DNA of 64,000 bases, from assembly GCF_018131005.1 (NCBI RefSeq), contig NZ_JAFCJK010000003.1, positions 604,474 to 668,473 on the forward strand, written 5' to 3'. Of this stretch, positions 55,288-64,000 are shown one piece after another (position 1 is the stretch's first letter; every line of letters starts with the position of its first letter). This stretch comes from Bradyrhizobium lablabi. Its GTDB lineage: Bacteria; Pseudomonadota; Alphaproteobacteria; Rhizobiales; Xanthobacteraceae. The translations under genes were made by a program, and so were the position numbers. The notes beneath the pieces are model-generated. The model did no database searches. It was not told the DNA's origin and saw only the letters and a list, made by a program, of their open reading frames with translations.

Positions 55288-55806
55288 TCAGTGGCGGTGA
55301 TGCCGGCGGTGATGGTGGTGGCGGTGCGGGCCGCCGATGCTGACCGGCGCGAGGTCGAGCGCCGCGACACCGGCTGCCACGTTGAAGCCGGTCTGGCCCT
55401 GCACGCTGACCGGCTGTAGCGCGTAGGCATTCTGCGCGCCACCGACAAGGAAGTTGCCGCCGCCGCCAATGCCGACCGACACGTTGGCGCCGACACCGCC
55501 GTAGCTGCCGGCGAGTTCGCCGCGTCCGATCCGATCGGTTGGCGCGCTCACTGCCCAAGCGAGCTGCGTCTGCGCGGTAACGCCGAGGTCAACGCCAACG
55601 CGACGCACGGTCGCGATATAGGGCTCAGGCCGGCGGCCCTCACTCTGAAATACGCACTCGAGCTGGGTGACCGAACCGAGCACGAAACCGACGTTCTCGC
55701 CGCCCTGGCATTGCAGGACGCCGGCGGGAGCCGGCTGCATCGCGTTGGCAGTGGCGATCGGCGCCAGCAGCGCGAGCGTGGCAAGGGTTAGTGTCGAAAG
55801 TCGCAT
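55288..55806 (-). CDS. DUF992 family exported protein, copy 2, with histidine-rich tail
   Basis: A 172-residue paralogue of the neighbour, signal peptide residues 1-22 (ends T-A-N-A-M). Same DUF992 segments (V-L-Q-C-Q-G-G-E-N-V-G-F-V-L-G-S, L-E-C-V-F, Y-I-A-T-V-R-R-V-G-V-D-L-G, Q-P-V-S-V-Q-G-Q-T-G-F-N-V-A-A-G). Unlike copy 1 it ends in a 14-residue tail that is nearly all His and Arg, a possible metal-binding or wall-binding extension. It has its own terminator, so the two copies are probably transcribed separately. Confidence 0.9.
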   Translation of the reverse strand: MRLSTLTLATLALLAPIATANAMQPAPAGVLQCQGGENVGFVLGSVTQLECVFQSEGRRPEPYIATVRRVGVDLGVTAQTQLAWAVSAPTDRIGRGELAGSYGGVGANVSVGIGGGGNFLVGGAQNAYALQPVSVQGQTGFNVAAGVAALDLAPVSIGGPHRHHHHRRHHRH

Positions 55807-56024
55807 TGGTCTGTCTCCGTGAGCTGAATTTGCGCGGCGGACAGAAGGAAAGCGACGTGTCTAAAAGAAGGCGCACCGCAAAGATGCCGCAAAAACTTCC
55901 CGCGTGTGACGCAGGAAACCTGATCAAGATGTGATTTGACACATTGCCTGTTTCGAGGCGCGCATTTCAATGCTCGGTTCGGTCGCGCACCACAGGCGAG
56001 ACCGAACCTTCGCGCAAAGCAGTC

Positions 56025-57344
<1,320 letters not shown>

Positions 57345-57405
57345 TTAGGGAACCTTAAAGACGCGGGGTTACGCTCGCGCAACAATCCTAAACATCCGCG
57401 ACCAA

Positions 57406-58659
57406 ATGGCTCATATCTGGCAAGCCCTGCGATCCGGCGACTGGCTGACGCCCGCGCGTACCCGCGCCTATTGCCTGATCCTGATCGGCCTTGCGTGCCT
57501 TGCCATCTGTGGCTGGATCGCTCTGTCGCATGACCTGGTCGACCGCTCCGGCAAGCCGATCGGAACCGACTTCTCGAGCTTCTACGCCGCTGGATCGCTG
57601 GCGCTCGAACACAATGCCACCGAGGCCTACGACATGGTCGCGCACCATGCGCGCGAACAACGCCTGTTCGGGCCCGATACGCCCTATTACAGCTGGCTGT
57701 ATCCGCCGAGCTTCTTCCTGCTCGCAGCCCCGCTGGCGCTGCTGCCCTACCCGTTGGCGCTCGCCCTCTGGCAGGCCATGACATTCGCGGTCTATCTCGG
57801 TGTAATCGGTGCAATTCTGCGCCGGGCTCGTCATGACGATGGCCCCGTCGCAAGGCTTTGGCTGCTCGCGGCCGCGGCCTTTCCCGCCGTCTTCATCAAT
57901 CTCGGCCACGGTCAGAACGGATTTCTTACTGCCGCGCTATTGGGAGGCGCGCTCGTCTTGCTGCCGCGGCGGCCGGGACTTGCCGGCGTGCTGTTCGGTC
58001 TGCTCGCCTATAAGCCGCAATTCGCGCTCGTCATTCCGTTCGCGCTCGTGGCGGGCGGACAGTGGCGATCCATCATGGCGGCCACGATCACCGTGATCGC
58101 GCTCGCCGGCGCCTCACTCCTGTTGTTCGGCGCCGATGCATGGACGGCATTCTTCGCATCCACCGAGACCTCACGCAACTTGCTGCTGGAACAAGGCAAT
58201 GTCGGTTTCGAGAAGCTGCAGAGCGCGTTCGCCGCAGTCCGCCTCTGGGGCGGCAGCGTGCCGCTGGCCTATCTGGTTCAGGGCGCGGTCTGCGCGATCA
58301 CGGCCGGCTGCACCGCCTGGGTCTGGCGCTCGCCGGGCGCTGACGACATCAAGGCAGCGCTCCTGATCGCCGCGACCGCGCTCGCTTCGCCCCATATCCT
58401 CGACTATGACCTCATGCTGCTTGCGCCCGCGATGGCCTTTCTTGTCGCCGCGCGAGCCGGCGCAGCTTTCCTCGACCACGAGATCAGCCTGCTCGCCGCG
58501 GTGTGGATCGCGCCGCTGCTCGCACGCTCGTTGGCCGGCGCCACTGGCATCCCACTCGGCTTCCTTGCCAGTGCGACGATGTTCATCTTGATTGCTCGCG
58601 CTGCAGTCCACGCGCGCGGCGCAGCCGGCGCAGGCTCGCTGCGAGTCGCGCAAGCGTGA
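57406..58659 (+). CDS. Glycosyltransferase family 87-like integral membrane protein
   Basis: A 417-residue polytopic protein with about ten hydrophobic helices. The periplasmic loop after helix 1 contains G-T-D-F-S-S-F-Y-A-A-G near residue 53, the position of the catalytic acidic residue in GT87/GT-C enzymes, and Y-P-P-S-F-F-L-L-A-A-P-L near residue 99. Such enzymes transfer sugars from polyprenyl carriers on the outer face of the inner membrane. No clear operon partners. The acceptor is unknown. Confidence 0.85.
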   Translation: MAHIWQALRSGDWLTPARTRAYCLILIGLACLAICGWIALSHDLVDRSGKPIGTDFSSFYAAGSLALEHNATEAYDMVAHHAREQRLFGPDTPYYSWLYPPSFFLLAAPLALLPYPLALALWQAMTFAVYLGVIGAILRRARHDDGPVARLWLLAAAAFPAVFINLGHGQNGFLTAALLGGALVLLPRRPGLAGVLFGLLAYKPQFALVIPFALVAGGQWRSIMAATITVIALAGASLLLFGADAWTAFFASTETSRNLLLEQGNVGFEKLQSAFAAVRLWGGSVPLAYLVQGAVCAITAGCTAWVWRSPGADDIKAALLIAATALASPHILDYDLMLLAPAMAFLVAARAGAAFLDHEISLLAAVWIAPLLARSLAGATGIPLGFLASATMFILIARAAVHARGAAGAGSLRVAQA

Positions 58660-58847
58660 TCCAAGTTGTTCTCGTGTGTTGTTAGAATCGTTCTGCGCGC
58701 GTGCAGTGCGGTAGACGTTTCGACTTTTTCCACGACGCGGGACTTGCTACGCAACCCCGCCGGCATCATTCTCTGTGCGCGGTGCGCTGGCAGCATGCCA
58801 CGCACGTGGAGCCGCGCAGTCTTCTCGATCGAGTGAATTTAAAAACG

Positions 58848-59501
58848 ATGTACAAGCTCTATTCGATGCAGCGCTCCGGCAACAGCTACAAGGTTCGTCT
58901 GGCGCTAGCCCTGCTCAACACGCCCTACCAAGCGGTCGAGGTCGACATCCTGCGCGGCGAGAGCCGCACACCGGAATTCCTGGCCAAGAACCCGAGCGGC
59001 CAGGTGCCGTTGCTTGAAGTCGCGGAAGGCCGCTACCTCGCCGAGTCGAACGCCATCCTCTGGTATGTCGCCACGGGCACGTCGCTGTCCCCGGATTCAC
59101 GGATCGAACGCGCCGAGGCGCTGCAGTGGATGTTCTTCGAACAGCATGCGCTGGAGCCGAACATCGGCGCTGCCTTTTTCTGGCTCTCGCTGGTCAGAGG
59201 TGGGCGCGACCTGCAGACGCATGCGCTTGAAGACTGGATGGAGCGAGGCTACGCGGCGCTGCAGGTGATGGAAAATCACCTGAAGGGACATGCCTATTTT
59301 GCCGCCGACCAGCTCACGGTCGCCGACATCGCGCTCTACGGCTACACCCATGTCGCCGACCGCTGCGACTACGACCTCGCCGCCTTCCCGGCGATCCGCG
59401 CCTGGCTGAAACGGGTGGAGCAAACACCCCGTTTCGTCACGATGGACTGGCGACCCGGAAACGAAGTCGACGACCCGGCCGGCGTCGTGACCGGTGCCTG
59501 A
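58848..59501 (+). CDS. Glutathione S-transferase family protein
   Basis: A 217-residue GST with the N-terminal S-G-N-S-Y-K-V-R-L-A-L (residues 10-20), cis-proline G-Q-V-P-L-L-E near residue 53, E-S-N-A-I-L-W-Y near residue 67 and C-terminal D-Q-L-T-V-A-D-I-A-L-Y-G-Y-T-H. The ATG at 58848 has only a weak site (GAGTGA) upstream but is where homology begins. Its sequence differs clearly from the GST at 41882. Confidence 0.9.
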   Translation: MYKLYSMQRSGNSYKVRLALALLNTPYQAVEVDILRGESRTPEFLAKNPSGQVPLLEVAEGRYLAESNAILWYVATGTSLSPDSRIERAEALQWMFFEQHALEPNIGAAFFWLSLVRGGRDLQTHALEDWMERGYAALQVMENHLKGHAYFAADQLTVADIALYGYTHVADRCDYDLAAFPAIRAWLKRVEQTPRFVTMDWRPGNEVDDPAGVVTGA

Positions 59502-59665
59502 AGAGCGGGGATAGCGGGATAATTGCCCAAAATAGCGGGCAAGCCTGCTTTTTCGCCGTGTTTTAGCCGCACTTTGGGCGCCGCCGCCGCAATATTGCCG
59601 GCGACGATTTGCAAATTCCCGCCGATGTCGCGGGTGATTCGCCCGCGCCCTGAAGGATTTAGACC

Positions 59666-59842
59666 ATGATACGGTCGTCCGGCACGGTGGGCTTCCAGGA
59701 CCGCCCTGCCCCAGTGGCATCCTCCCGGCTGACGAACGCGATCGCCGCTTCGCTCGCGATCGGTTCGCTGACGCTCTGCCTTGCCGTCCTGCTGACGGTG
59801 GTGTCGAGCAAGATCACCATGGCGATGTCAATTCCAACGTAG
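59666..59842 (+). CDS. Small single-pass membrane protein, 58 residues
   Basis: Starts with ATG at 59666, with AAGGA eight bases upstream, and ends with TAG at 59840. The first 20 residues are polar; residues 23-48 form one hydrophobic helix (A-I-A-A-S-L-A-I-G-S-L-T-L-C-L-A-V-L-L-T). No domain recognised. Supports an inner-membrane micropeptide; whether it is expressed cannot be told from sequence. Confidence 0.55.
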   Translation: MIRSSGTVGFQDRPAPVASSRLTNAIAASLAIGSLTLCLAVLLTVVSSKITMAMSIPT

Positions 59843-59908
59843 TTGAGCATTTTCCGATTAGCACCTCTACGCGGCAAGGCCGCGGCTGGCACATCACGGC
59901 TCGAATAT

Positions 59909-60055
59909 ATGAAGACACCCGTCGGACTTGTGAGACTTGTGACCGTGACATTGACGGTGGCGATCCTGCTTGCGGCCTCGCTGTTGATAGTGAGCGGCAC
60001 GCATGGCGAAGACCGTGCGCGGCCGCAGCGGATCCTGACGCCCGCTGGCAGATAG
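59909..60055 (+). CDS. Possible small membrane protein, 48 residues
   Basis: ATG at 59909, stop at 60055. Residues 9-30 form one hydrophobic helix (V-T-V-T-L-T-V-A-I-L-L-A-A-S-L-L-I) followed by a polar tail. It has no obvious ribosome binding site, but lies 67 bp after the similar 58-residue gene on the same strand. Confidence 0.35.
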   Translation: MKTPVGLVRLVTVTLTVAILLAASLLIVSGTHGEDRARPQRILTPAGR

Positions 60056-60090
60056 GCGGCAGCCTTGCCGTGAACGCTTGAGCGGCGCCA

Positions 60091-60444
60091 TCATGCCCAC
60101 TTATGGAAGATCAGGAATGCCCCGGCCGCGATGAAGGCAAAGCCGAGCGCGTGATTCCAGCCCAGCGGCTCCTTCAGATACAGCACCGAGAATGCAGCGA
60201 ACACGACCAGCGTGATCACTTCCTGTATGGTCTTGAGCTGCGCCGCCGAATAGACCGCGCTGCCCCAGCGATTGGCCGGCACCGCCAGCCAGTACTCGAA
60301 GAAGGCGATACCCCAGCTTGCGAGGACGACGAGCGGAAGCGAATGACCCTTGAACCTGAGGTGGCCATACCAGGCAAACGTCATGAAGACGTTGGAGGCA
60401 AGCAGCATCAGGACTGGCAGCAGCGACGGCGAAATGGTGGGCAT
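60091..60444 (-). CDS. DUF486 (DMT superfamily-like) membrane protein
   Basis: A 117-residue four-helix membrane protein. Pattern: M-L-L-A-S-N-V-F-M-T-F-A-W-Y-G-H-L-R near residue 20, I-A-F-F-E-Y-W-L-A-V-P-A-N-R-W-G near residue 50, L-K-T-I-Q-E-V-I-T-L and L-K-E-P-L-G-W-N-H near residue 90, typical of DUF486. The ATG at 60444 follows AGAGGA; the frame upstream is not hydrophobic. The family resembles small multidrug-type proteins but has no proven function. Confidence 0.88.
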   Translation of the reverse strand: MPTISPSLLPVLMLLASNVFMTFAWYGHLRFKGHSLPLVVLASWGIAFFEYWLAVPANRWGSAVYSAAQLKTIQEVITLVVFAAFSVLYLKEPLGWNHALGFAFIAAGAFLIFHKWA

Positions 60445-60650
60445 CGAAATCCTCTTCAAGGCGGGCACGCGCCAACCCTCGGCGCAGGGACCCGGTTCCA
60501 TGCGCATCTGCATATCATTTGATTCGAAAGCAGCGAAAGCTCGCTCGCCCTCAACAGGATCGCCTTAACGTTCAAACGGGAAATGCCGGCAATGTTGCAG
60601 CCGTGCCGTCAAACTGCGGCCTTGTTCTTCGACGGGCAAAGAGAACGAAC

Positions 60651-61463
60651 ATGCGGTTCGACTGGCGTGCAATCTCAGGTCCGGCCCTGACGGCAATCAT
60701 TGCGTTGACCACGTTCGCGGTCGATCGATATGTGATCTTCATGCCCAATCCGGCGCCGCTGTTCGTCTGTATCGTTGCGCTTGCAAGCTCCGTCAGCGGC
60801 ACTACGTCCGGGCTGGCCAGTGCCGCGATCGCGGTAGTGTCCTCGGCGTTGCTGTTCCTGGATCACCGCGCCACGCCCGGTTTCGGCATGTCCGACGTCG
60901 CGCGGATGCTGATGCTTGCTGCAACCGCCGCCGGCACGGCCGTGATCACCGGCCTGTTGCGGCAGAAGTGGGTCGACGCCTTCGTTGCCGAGCAGGAGGA
61001 GCATGCGACCGCGGCGCGGCTCGCATCCGCGCTGGACCAGGTTGACATCGGTATCGTGCTGCTGGATTCCGACACCCGCGCCGAGTTCATCAACCGCGCC
61101 TTCCGCGATTACTTCGCGCTCTCCGACGCGCAGGCCGACTCCAGGCCGCCCTTCATCGCGCTGATGTATCACGGCCGGGACACTGGCGCCTACGAGCTGC
61201 CCGAGGACGAGCTCGGAGCGTTCATCGCCGAGCGCACCGAGAAGATGCGCACAGGCGATTCGACGCCGATCAACATCAACCTCGCCGACGGACAGGTACT
61301 GCGCTTCAGTTGCACCGCGTTGCCCGACGGCGGACGCATGCTGAGCTACACGCCGGTGACCGATCTCGTTCGGCACACCGATGACCCCGCCAAGGCGGAC
61401 TACTATCGCTCGCTGCGCGGCGGCGCGCGCAATGCCGCGCGGCAACTCCGCGCGGCCGAGTGA
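60651..61463 (+). CDS. Membrane protein with cytoplasmic PAS domain
   Basis: A 270-residue protein. Residues ~10-105 carry three or four hydrophobic helices arranged as in DUF4118-type sensor inputs (A-P-L-F-V-C-I-V-A-L-A-S-S-V-S-G). After a linker helix, residues ~125-245 look like a PAS domain (A-L-D-Q-V-D-I-G-I-V-L-L-D-S-D-T-R-A-E-F-I-N-R-A-F). There is no histidine kinase, GGDEF, EAL or methyl-accepting domain, so it may be a truncated or partner-dependent sensor. The next gene encodes a GNAT enzyme. Confidence 0.75.
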   Translation: MRFDWRAISGPALTAIIALTTFAVDRYVIFMPNPAPLFVCIVALASSVSGTTSGLASAAIAVVSSALLFLDHRATPGFGMSDVARMLMLAATAAGTAVITGLLRQKWVDAFVAEQEEHATAARLASALDQVDIGIVLLDSDTRAEFINRAFRDYFALSDAQADSRPPFIALMYHGRDTGAYELPEDELGAFIAERTEKMRTGDSTPININLADGQVLRFSCTALPDGGRMLSYTPVTDLVRHTDDPAKADYYRSLRGGARNAARQLRAAE

Positions 61464-61555
61464 GGCGCGCATTCTCGACAATTGCTCCGGCCTGATTGCG
61501 CCGATAGAAGTGACGGGCGTCTCGCACGCGCATGTCCGTCAACGAGGGATCACCG

Positions 61556-62017
61556 ATGTCCGACGATGTCATCATCCGCTTCGTCACCGGGCAGGACTAC
61601 GCCCAGTGGCTTCCCTTGTGGGACGGCTACAACGCGTTCTACGGGCGTTCCGGCCCGACTGCGCTCGCGCCCGAGATTACGGCGACCACCTGGCAGCGCT
61701 TCTTCGACGCCTATGAGCCGGTGCATGCCCTGGTCGCGGAAAGCAGCGGCAAGCTGCTCGGGCTGACGCATTACCTGTTTCATCGCTCGACCACGGCGAT
61801 CGAGCCGAGCTGCTATCTGCAGGATCTCTTCACCAGCGAAGCGGCGCGCGGCAAGGGCGTCGGCCGCGCCTTGATCAACGGCGTCTATGCCCAGGCGAAG
61901 CTCGCGGGATCGCCTCGGGTCTATTGGCAGACGCACAAGACCAATCACGTTGCGATGCAGCTCTACGACAAGGTCGCCGAGAACTCGGGCTTCATCGTCT
62001 ATCGCAGGATCTTCTGA
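61556..62017 (+). CDS. GNAT family N-acetyltransferase
   Basis: A 153-residue acetyltransferase. Features: I-I-R-F-V-T-G-Q-D near the start, L-G-L-T-H-Y-L-F-H in beta 4, C-Y-L-Q-D-L-F-T, and the acetyl-CoA loop A-R-G-K-G-V-G-R-A-L-I-N near residue 100, then Y-W-Q-T-H-K-T-N and Y-D-K-V-A-E. The ATG at 61556 has GAGGGA upstream; an earlier in-frame ATG (61532) is possible. A terminator lies about 115 bp downstream. Confidence 0.9.
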   Translation: MSDDVIIRFVTGQDYAQWLPLWDGYNAFYGRSGPTALAPEITATTWQRFFDAYEPVHALVAESSGKLLGLTHYLFHRSTTAIEPSCYLQDLFTSEAARGKGVGRALINGVYAQAKLAGSPRVYWQTHKTNHVAMQLYDKVAENSGFIVYRRIF

Positions 62018-62133
62018 AAAGCTCGCTCGAAGCAATCGTGGATGAGGCCTGGTGTCACCGGGGCGTAACAAAGCCAAGCTACGCTTCCCGTCGCGCAAGA
62101 TCAGGCCCCCCGTCTGAGATCTGCGCCCCCCGA

Positions 62134-62175
62134 GCGGTCCCGTCAGTCGCCGCGTCTGACCGGGGCCGCTTTTTT
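62134..62175 (+). terminator. Rho-independent terminator upstream of the aldo/keto reductase gene
   Basis: GCGGTCCCGTCAG and CTGACCGGGGCCGC pair with one bulge around a short loop, followed by TTTTTT. Lies between the GNAT gene and the reductase. Confidence 0.8.
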
Positions 62176-62273
62176 GCCCCATCGCCATGCGCGGCGCGCA
62201 GCCGGTCCGCAGCTTGCAGGTCTCCGCGACGCGCGCCACAATGGCCGGGTTCCGCGCTTCCCGTGGGTGTCTC

Positions 62274-63215
62274 ATGGAAATTCGCAATCTCGGCGGCTCC
62301 GGCCTGCGCGTGTCGGCCGTCGGCATCGGCTGCAATAATTTCGGCCAGCGCACCGATCTGGAGGCCTCGCGCAAGGTGATCCACAGGGCGATCGACCTCG
62401 GTATCACCCTGTTCGACACCGCCGACATCTATGCCGGCATGGGCGGTTCGGAGACCGTTCTTGGCACTGTGTTAGGCGACCGGCGCAAGGAGATCGTGCT
62501 CGCCACCAAATACGCCAAGCCGATGGCGACCGACGGCACCAGGCAGGGCGCCTCGCGCCGCTATATCATGACCGCTGTGGAAGCGAGCCTGACCCGGCTC
62601 AAGACCGACTACATCGATCTCTACCAGCAGCACGATTGCGACCCGCTGACGCCGATCGACGAGACGCTGCGCGCGCTCGACGACCTCGTTCGCCAGGGCA
62701 AGGTTCGCTACGTCGGCAATTCGAACTTCCCGGCGTGGCGCGTCGCGGAGGCCGAGCACGTCGCGCGCGCAATGAATGTCAATCGCTTCATCTCCTGCCA
62801 GGACGAATACAGCCTCGTGGTGCGCGACATCGAGAAGGATCTGCTGCCCGCCGCGCAAGAATACAATCTCGGCCTGCTGCCGTTCTTTCCACTCGCGAGC
62901 GGCCTGCTCACCGGCAAGTACCAACGCGGCGCGGCGGCGCCACCCGACACCCGCTTTGCAAAGGCCCCGGCGCTACGCGACCGCTACGTCACGGCGCGCA
63001 ACGAGAACATCGTCGAGAAGCTGGGCGTGTTTGCAAAGGAGCGTGGCCACACCATGCTCGAACTCGCCTTCTCGTGGCTCGCTGCACGCCCGCAAGTCGC
63101 AAGCGTGATCGCAGGCGCAACGCGCGTCGAGCAGGTCGAACAGAACGTCAAGGCGATTGGCTGGAAGCTGAGCGCGGAGGAGATGGCGGAGATCGACAGG
63201 ATTACGAAGGGCTGA
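62274..63215 (+). CDS. Aldo/keto reductase
   Basis: A 313-residue NADPH-dependent oxidoreductase with the TIM-barrel AKR layout. Catalytic residues are visible as F-D-T-A-D-I-Y near residue 45 (Asp, Tyr) and the lysine in V-L-A-T-K-Y, with D-Y-I-D-L-Y-Q-Q-H-D-C-D near residue 120 (His) and a cofactor-binding V-I-A-G-A-T-R-V-E-Q-V near the C-terminus. The ATG at 62274 is where homology begins. The substrate is unknown. Confidence 0.93.
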   Translation: MEIRNLGGSGLRVSAVGIGCNNFGQRTDLEASRKVIHRAIDLGITLFDTADIYAGMGGSETVLGTVLGDRRKEIVLATKYAKPMATDGTRQGASRRYIMTAVEASLTRLKTDYIDLYQQHDCDPLTPIDETLRALDDLVRQGKVRYVGNSNFPAWRVAEAEHVARAMNVNRFISCQDEYSLVVRDIEKDLLPAAQEYNLGLLPFFPLASGLLTGKYQRGAAAPPDTRFAKAPALRDRYVTARNENIVEKLGVFAKERGHTMLELAFSWLAARPQVASVIAGATRVEQVEQNVKAIGWKLSAEEMAEIDRITKG

Positions 63216-63231
63216 CTTTGCCCTTGGGGCT

Positions 63232-63382
63232 CTATCCAGGCAGCTCGAGCTGAATCGTGCCTCGATATTCCCGAATACGTCCGGCGGTCGGGGATGCGAT
63301 TCCAGAGCACGGTTTCCGCTTCCGTTTGATTGGCGCGTAACCGTCTTGCGCGCCGGATAGGCTCTTCGTTGCGGCCACGCAT
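63232..63382 (-). pseudogene. Internally deleted DUF559 gene (decayed duplicate)
   Basis: Matches the intact DUF559 gene at 63541-63885 at both ends. The first ~30 codons are the same (R-G-R-N-E-E-P-I-R-R-A-R-R-L-R, then N-Q-T-E-A-E-T-V-L-W-N-R-I), and the last ~15 codons survive in another frame, but about 194 bp between them are missing. Reading beyond the deletion runs out of frame into the aldo/keto reductase antisense. Confidence 0.8.
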
Positions 63383-63497
63383 TGCCATGCCCTTCACCCG
63401 GATCGCATCTTGCGATGCAATCCGACCTCTCCCCGCAAAAGAGCGGGGAGAGGTTGGAAAAGCAACACTTGTCTCGGCGAAACAGCAAGCGACACTC
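63292..63497. repeat. 206-bp direct repeat, copy 1
   Basis: Repeated at 63795-64000 (offset 503 bp) with one visible mismatch (T at 63393, C at 63896). Covers the start of the DUF559 gene and its upstream CCTCTCCCCGC/GCGGGGAGAGG hairpin. The second copy continues past the window edge. Confidence 0.92.
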
Positions 63498-63540
63498 CCT
63501 CTCCCCGTCCTTCACGGGGGGAGGGTTGGGGTGAGGGGCT

Positions 63541-63885
63541 CTATCCACGCAGCTCAAGCTGAATCGTGATCAAGACACCCTCGATATTCCTGAGCACATC
63601 GTTATTCCAGAAGCGAAGAACTCGATATCCCTCGCTGGCTAGGTAGCGATCACGGAGCGCATCGGCGGCCGACTCGGCATGCTGCCCGCCGTCAACCTCG
63701 ATCACCATCCGGCTTTCGCGGCATACGAAATCACGGATGTAATGTCCGATCGGAACCTGCCGCGCGAATTTGTAGCCATCGATCTGGCGGTTACGGATGC
63801 GATTCCAGAGCACGGTTTCCGCTTCCGTTTGATTGGCGCGTAACCGTCTTGCGCGCCGGATAGGCTCTTCGTTGCGGCCACGCAT
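63541..63885 (-). CDS. DUF559 domain protein (endonuclease-like, Vsr/PD-(D/E)XK related)
   Basis: A 114-residue basic protein. R-A-R-x-L-R-x-N-Q-T-E-A-E at residues 11-23 and the C-terminal core F-V-C-R-E-S-R-M-V-I-E-V-D-G-G-Q-H (residues ~53-69) followed by R-D-R-Y-L-A-S-E-G-Y-R-V-L-R-F-W-N-N-D-V are the DUF559 signature, related to very-short-patch-repair nucleases. The ATG at 63885 has GAGGGG seven bases upstream; ATG 63891 or GTG 63900 are alternatives. Its upstream sequence is duplicated. Confidence 0.88.
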   Translation of the reverse strand: MRGRNEEPIRRARRLRANQTEAETVLWNRIRNRQIDGYKFARQVPIGHYIRDFVCRESRMVIEVDGGQHAESAADALRDRYLASEGYRVLRFWNNDVLRNIEGVLITIQLELRG

Positions 63886-64000
63886 TGCCATGCCCCTCAC
63901 CCGGATCGCATCTTGCGATGCAATCCGACCTCTCCCCGCAAAAGAGCGGGGAGAGGTTGGAAAAGCAACACTTGTCTCGGCGAAACAGCAAGCGACACTC
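63795..64000. repeat. 206-bp direct repeat, copy 2 (cut by window edge)
   Basis: See copy 1 at 63292-63497. Contains the 5' part of the intact DUF559 gene and its upstream hairpin. Confidence 0.92.

Noticed and set aside
55976..56008. GGTTCGGTC/GACCGAACC stem after the aspartate aminotransferase, considered as a tRNA T-arm or terminator
   Set aside because: No cloverleaf can be drawn around it and no T-run follows; at most a factor-dependent terminator.

Overview
The window looks like ordinary chromosome of a Bradyrhizobium-type alphaproteobacterium (Nitrobacteraceae). This rests on uniformly high GC, a napEDABC nitrate reductase operon behind a textbook FixK/FNR box, a serC-serA pair with an alphaproteobacterial-style serC leader, tandem DUF992 genes, and several families of short dispersed intergenic palindromes. 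I see no rRNA, tRNA, CRISPR array, insertion sequence, integrase or phage gene.

Layout. 0-2.6 kb: minus-strand SsuA/TauA-type binding protein, a shrunken paralogue cut by the window edge, and a luciferase-like flavin oxidoreductase. 2.7-7.0 kb: the periplasmic nitrate reductase operon napEDABC with one anaerobic operator. 7.1-12.4 kb: a RecD-like helicase, an exported MsrA and cytosolic MsrB, and small envelope or unknown proteins, including a secreted twin-CX3C protein. 12.6-16.7 kb: an Lrp/AsnC regulator divergent from a fused indolepyruvate ferredoxin oxidoreductase. 16.8-22.8 kb: an orphan Bug-type binding protein, a LysR regulator, and an EmrA/EmrB-type efflux pair followed by an AhpD-like protein. 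23.0-27.4 kb: a D-amino-acid-type aminotransferase next to a complete glutamate/aspartate-type ABC importer. 27.8-34.4 kb: an IclR regulator, an M20 peptidase, an NtaA/DszA-type monooxygenase, an acyl-CoA-dehydrogenase-like flavoprotein and an enoyl-CoA hydratase. 34.5-41.1 kb: a MuiA-like protein, a thiolase, serA and serC with the serC leader, and a small conserved protein. 41.3-47.6 kb: an acetyltransferase, a GST, two outer-membrane beta-barrels, an Fsr-like exporter and glmM. 47.8-57.2 kb: a 57-residue protein, an alpha-hydroxy-acid dehydrogenase, two tandem secreted paralogues, aroE, a DUF1275 membrane protein, an EF-G-like GTPase, two DUF992 proteins and an aspartate aminotransferase. 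57.4-64.0 kb: a GT87-like membrane glycosyltransferase, a second GST, small membrane ORFs, a DUF486 protein, a PAS protein, a GNAT enzyme, an aldo/keto reductase, and a tandemly duplicated DUF559 gene with one intact and one internally deleted copy.

How the genes work together. Clear functional units are anaerobic or microaerobic nitrate respiration (nap), serine synthesis (serC-serA), amino-acid uptake with transamination (ABC importer plus aminotransferase), multidrug efflux (emrAB-like), methionine sulfoxide repair (msrA/msrB) and aryl-pyruvate oxidation under local Lrp control. The rest is mostly single-gene housekeeping or poorly characterised envelope proteins.

No large undescribed system is evident. 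The most unusual items are a secreted protein with mirror-symmetric cysteine spacing, an inverted repeat that would bury the ribosome binding site of an enoyl-CoA hydratase gene, a 30-bp element repeated in front of both efflux genes, a cluster of CTACC half-sites between the Lrp gene and its neighbour, and the tandem DUF559 duplication at the right edge. All homology statements come from recognising motifs by eye; no database search was run.
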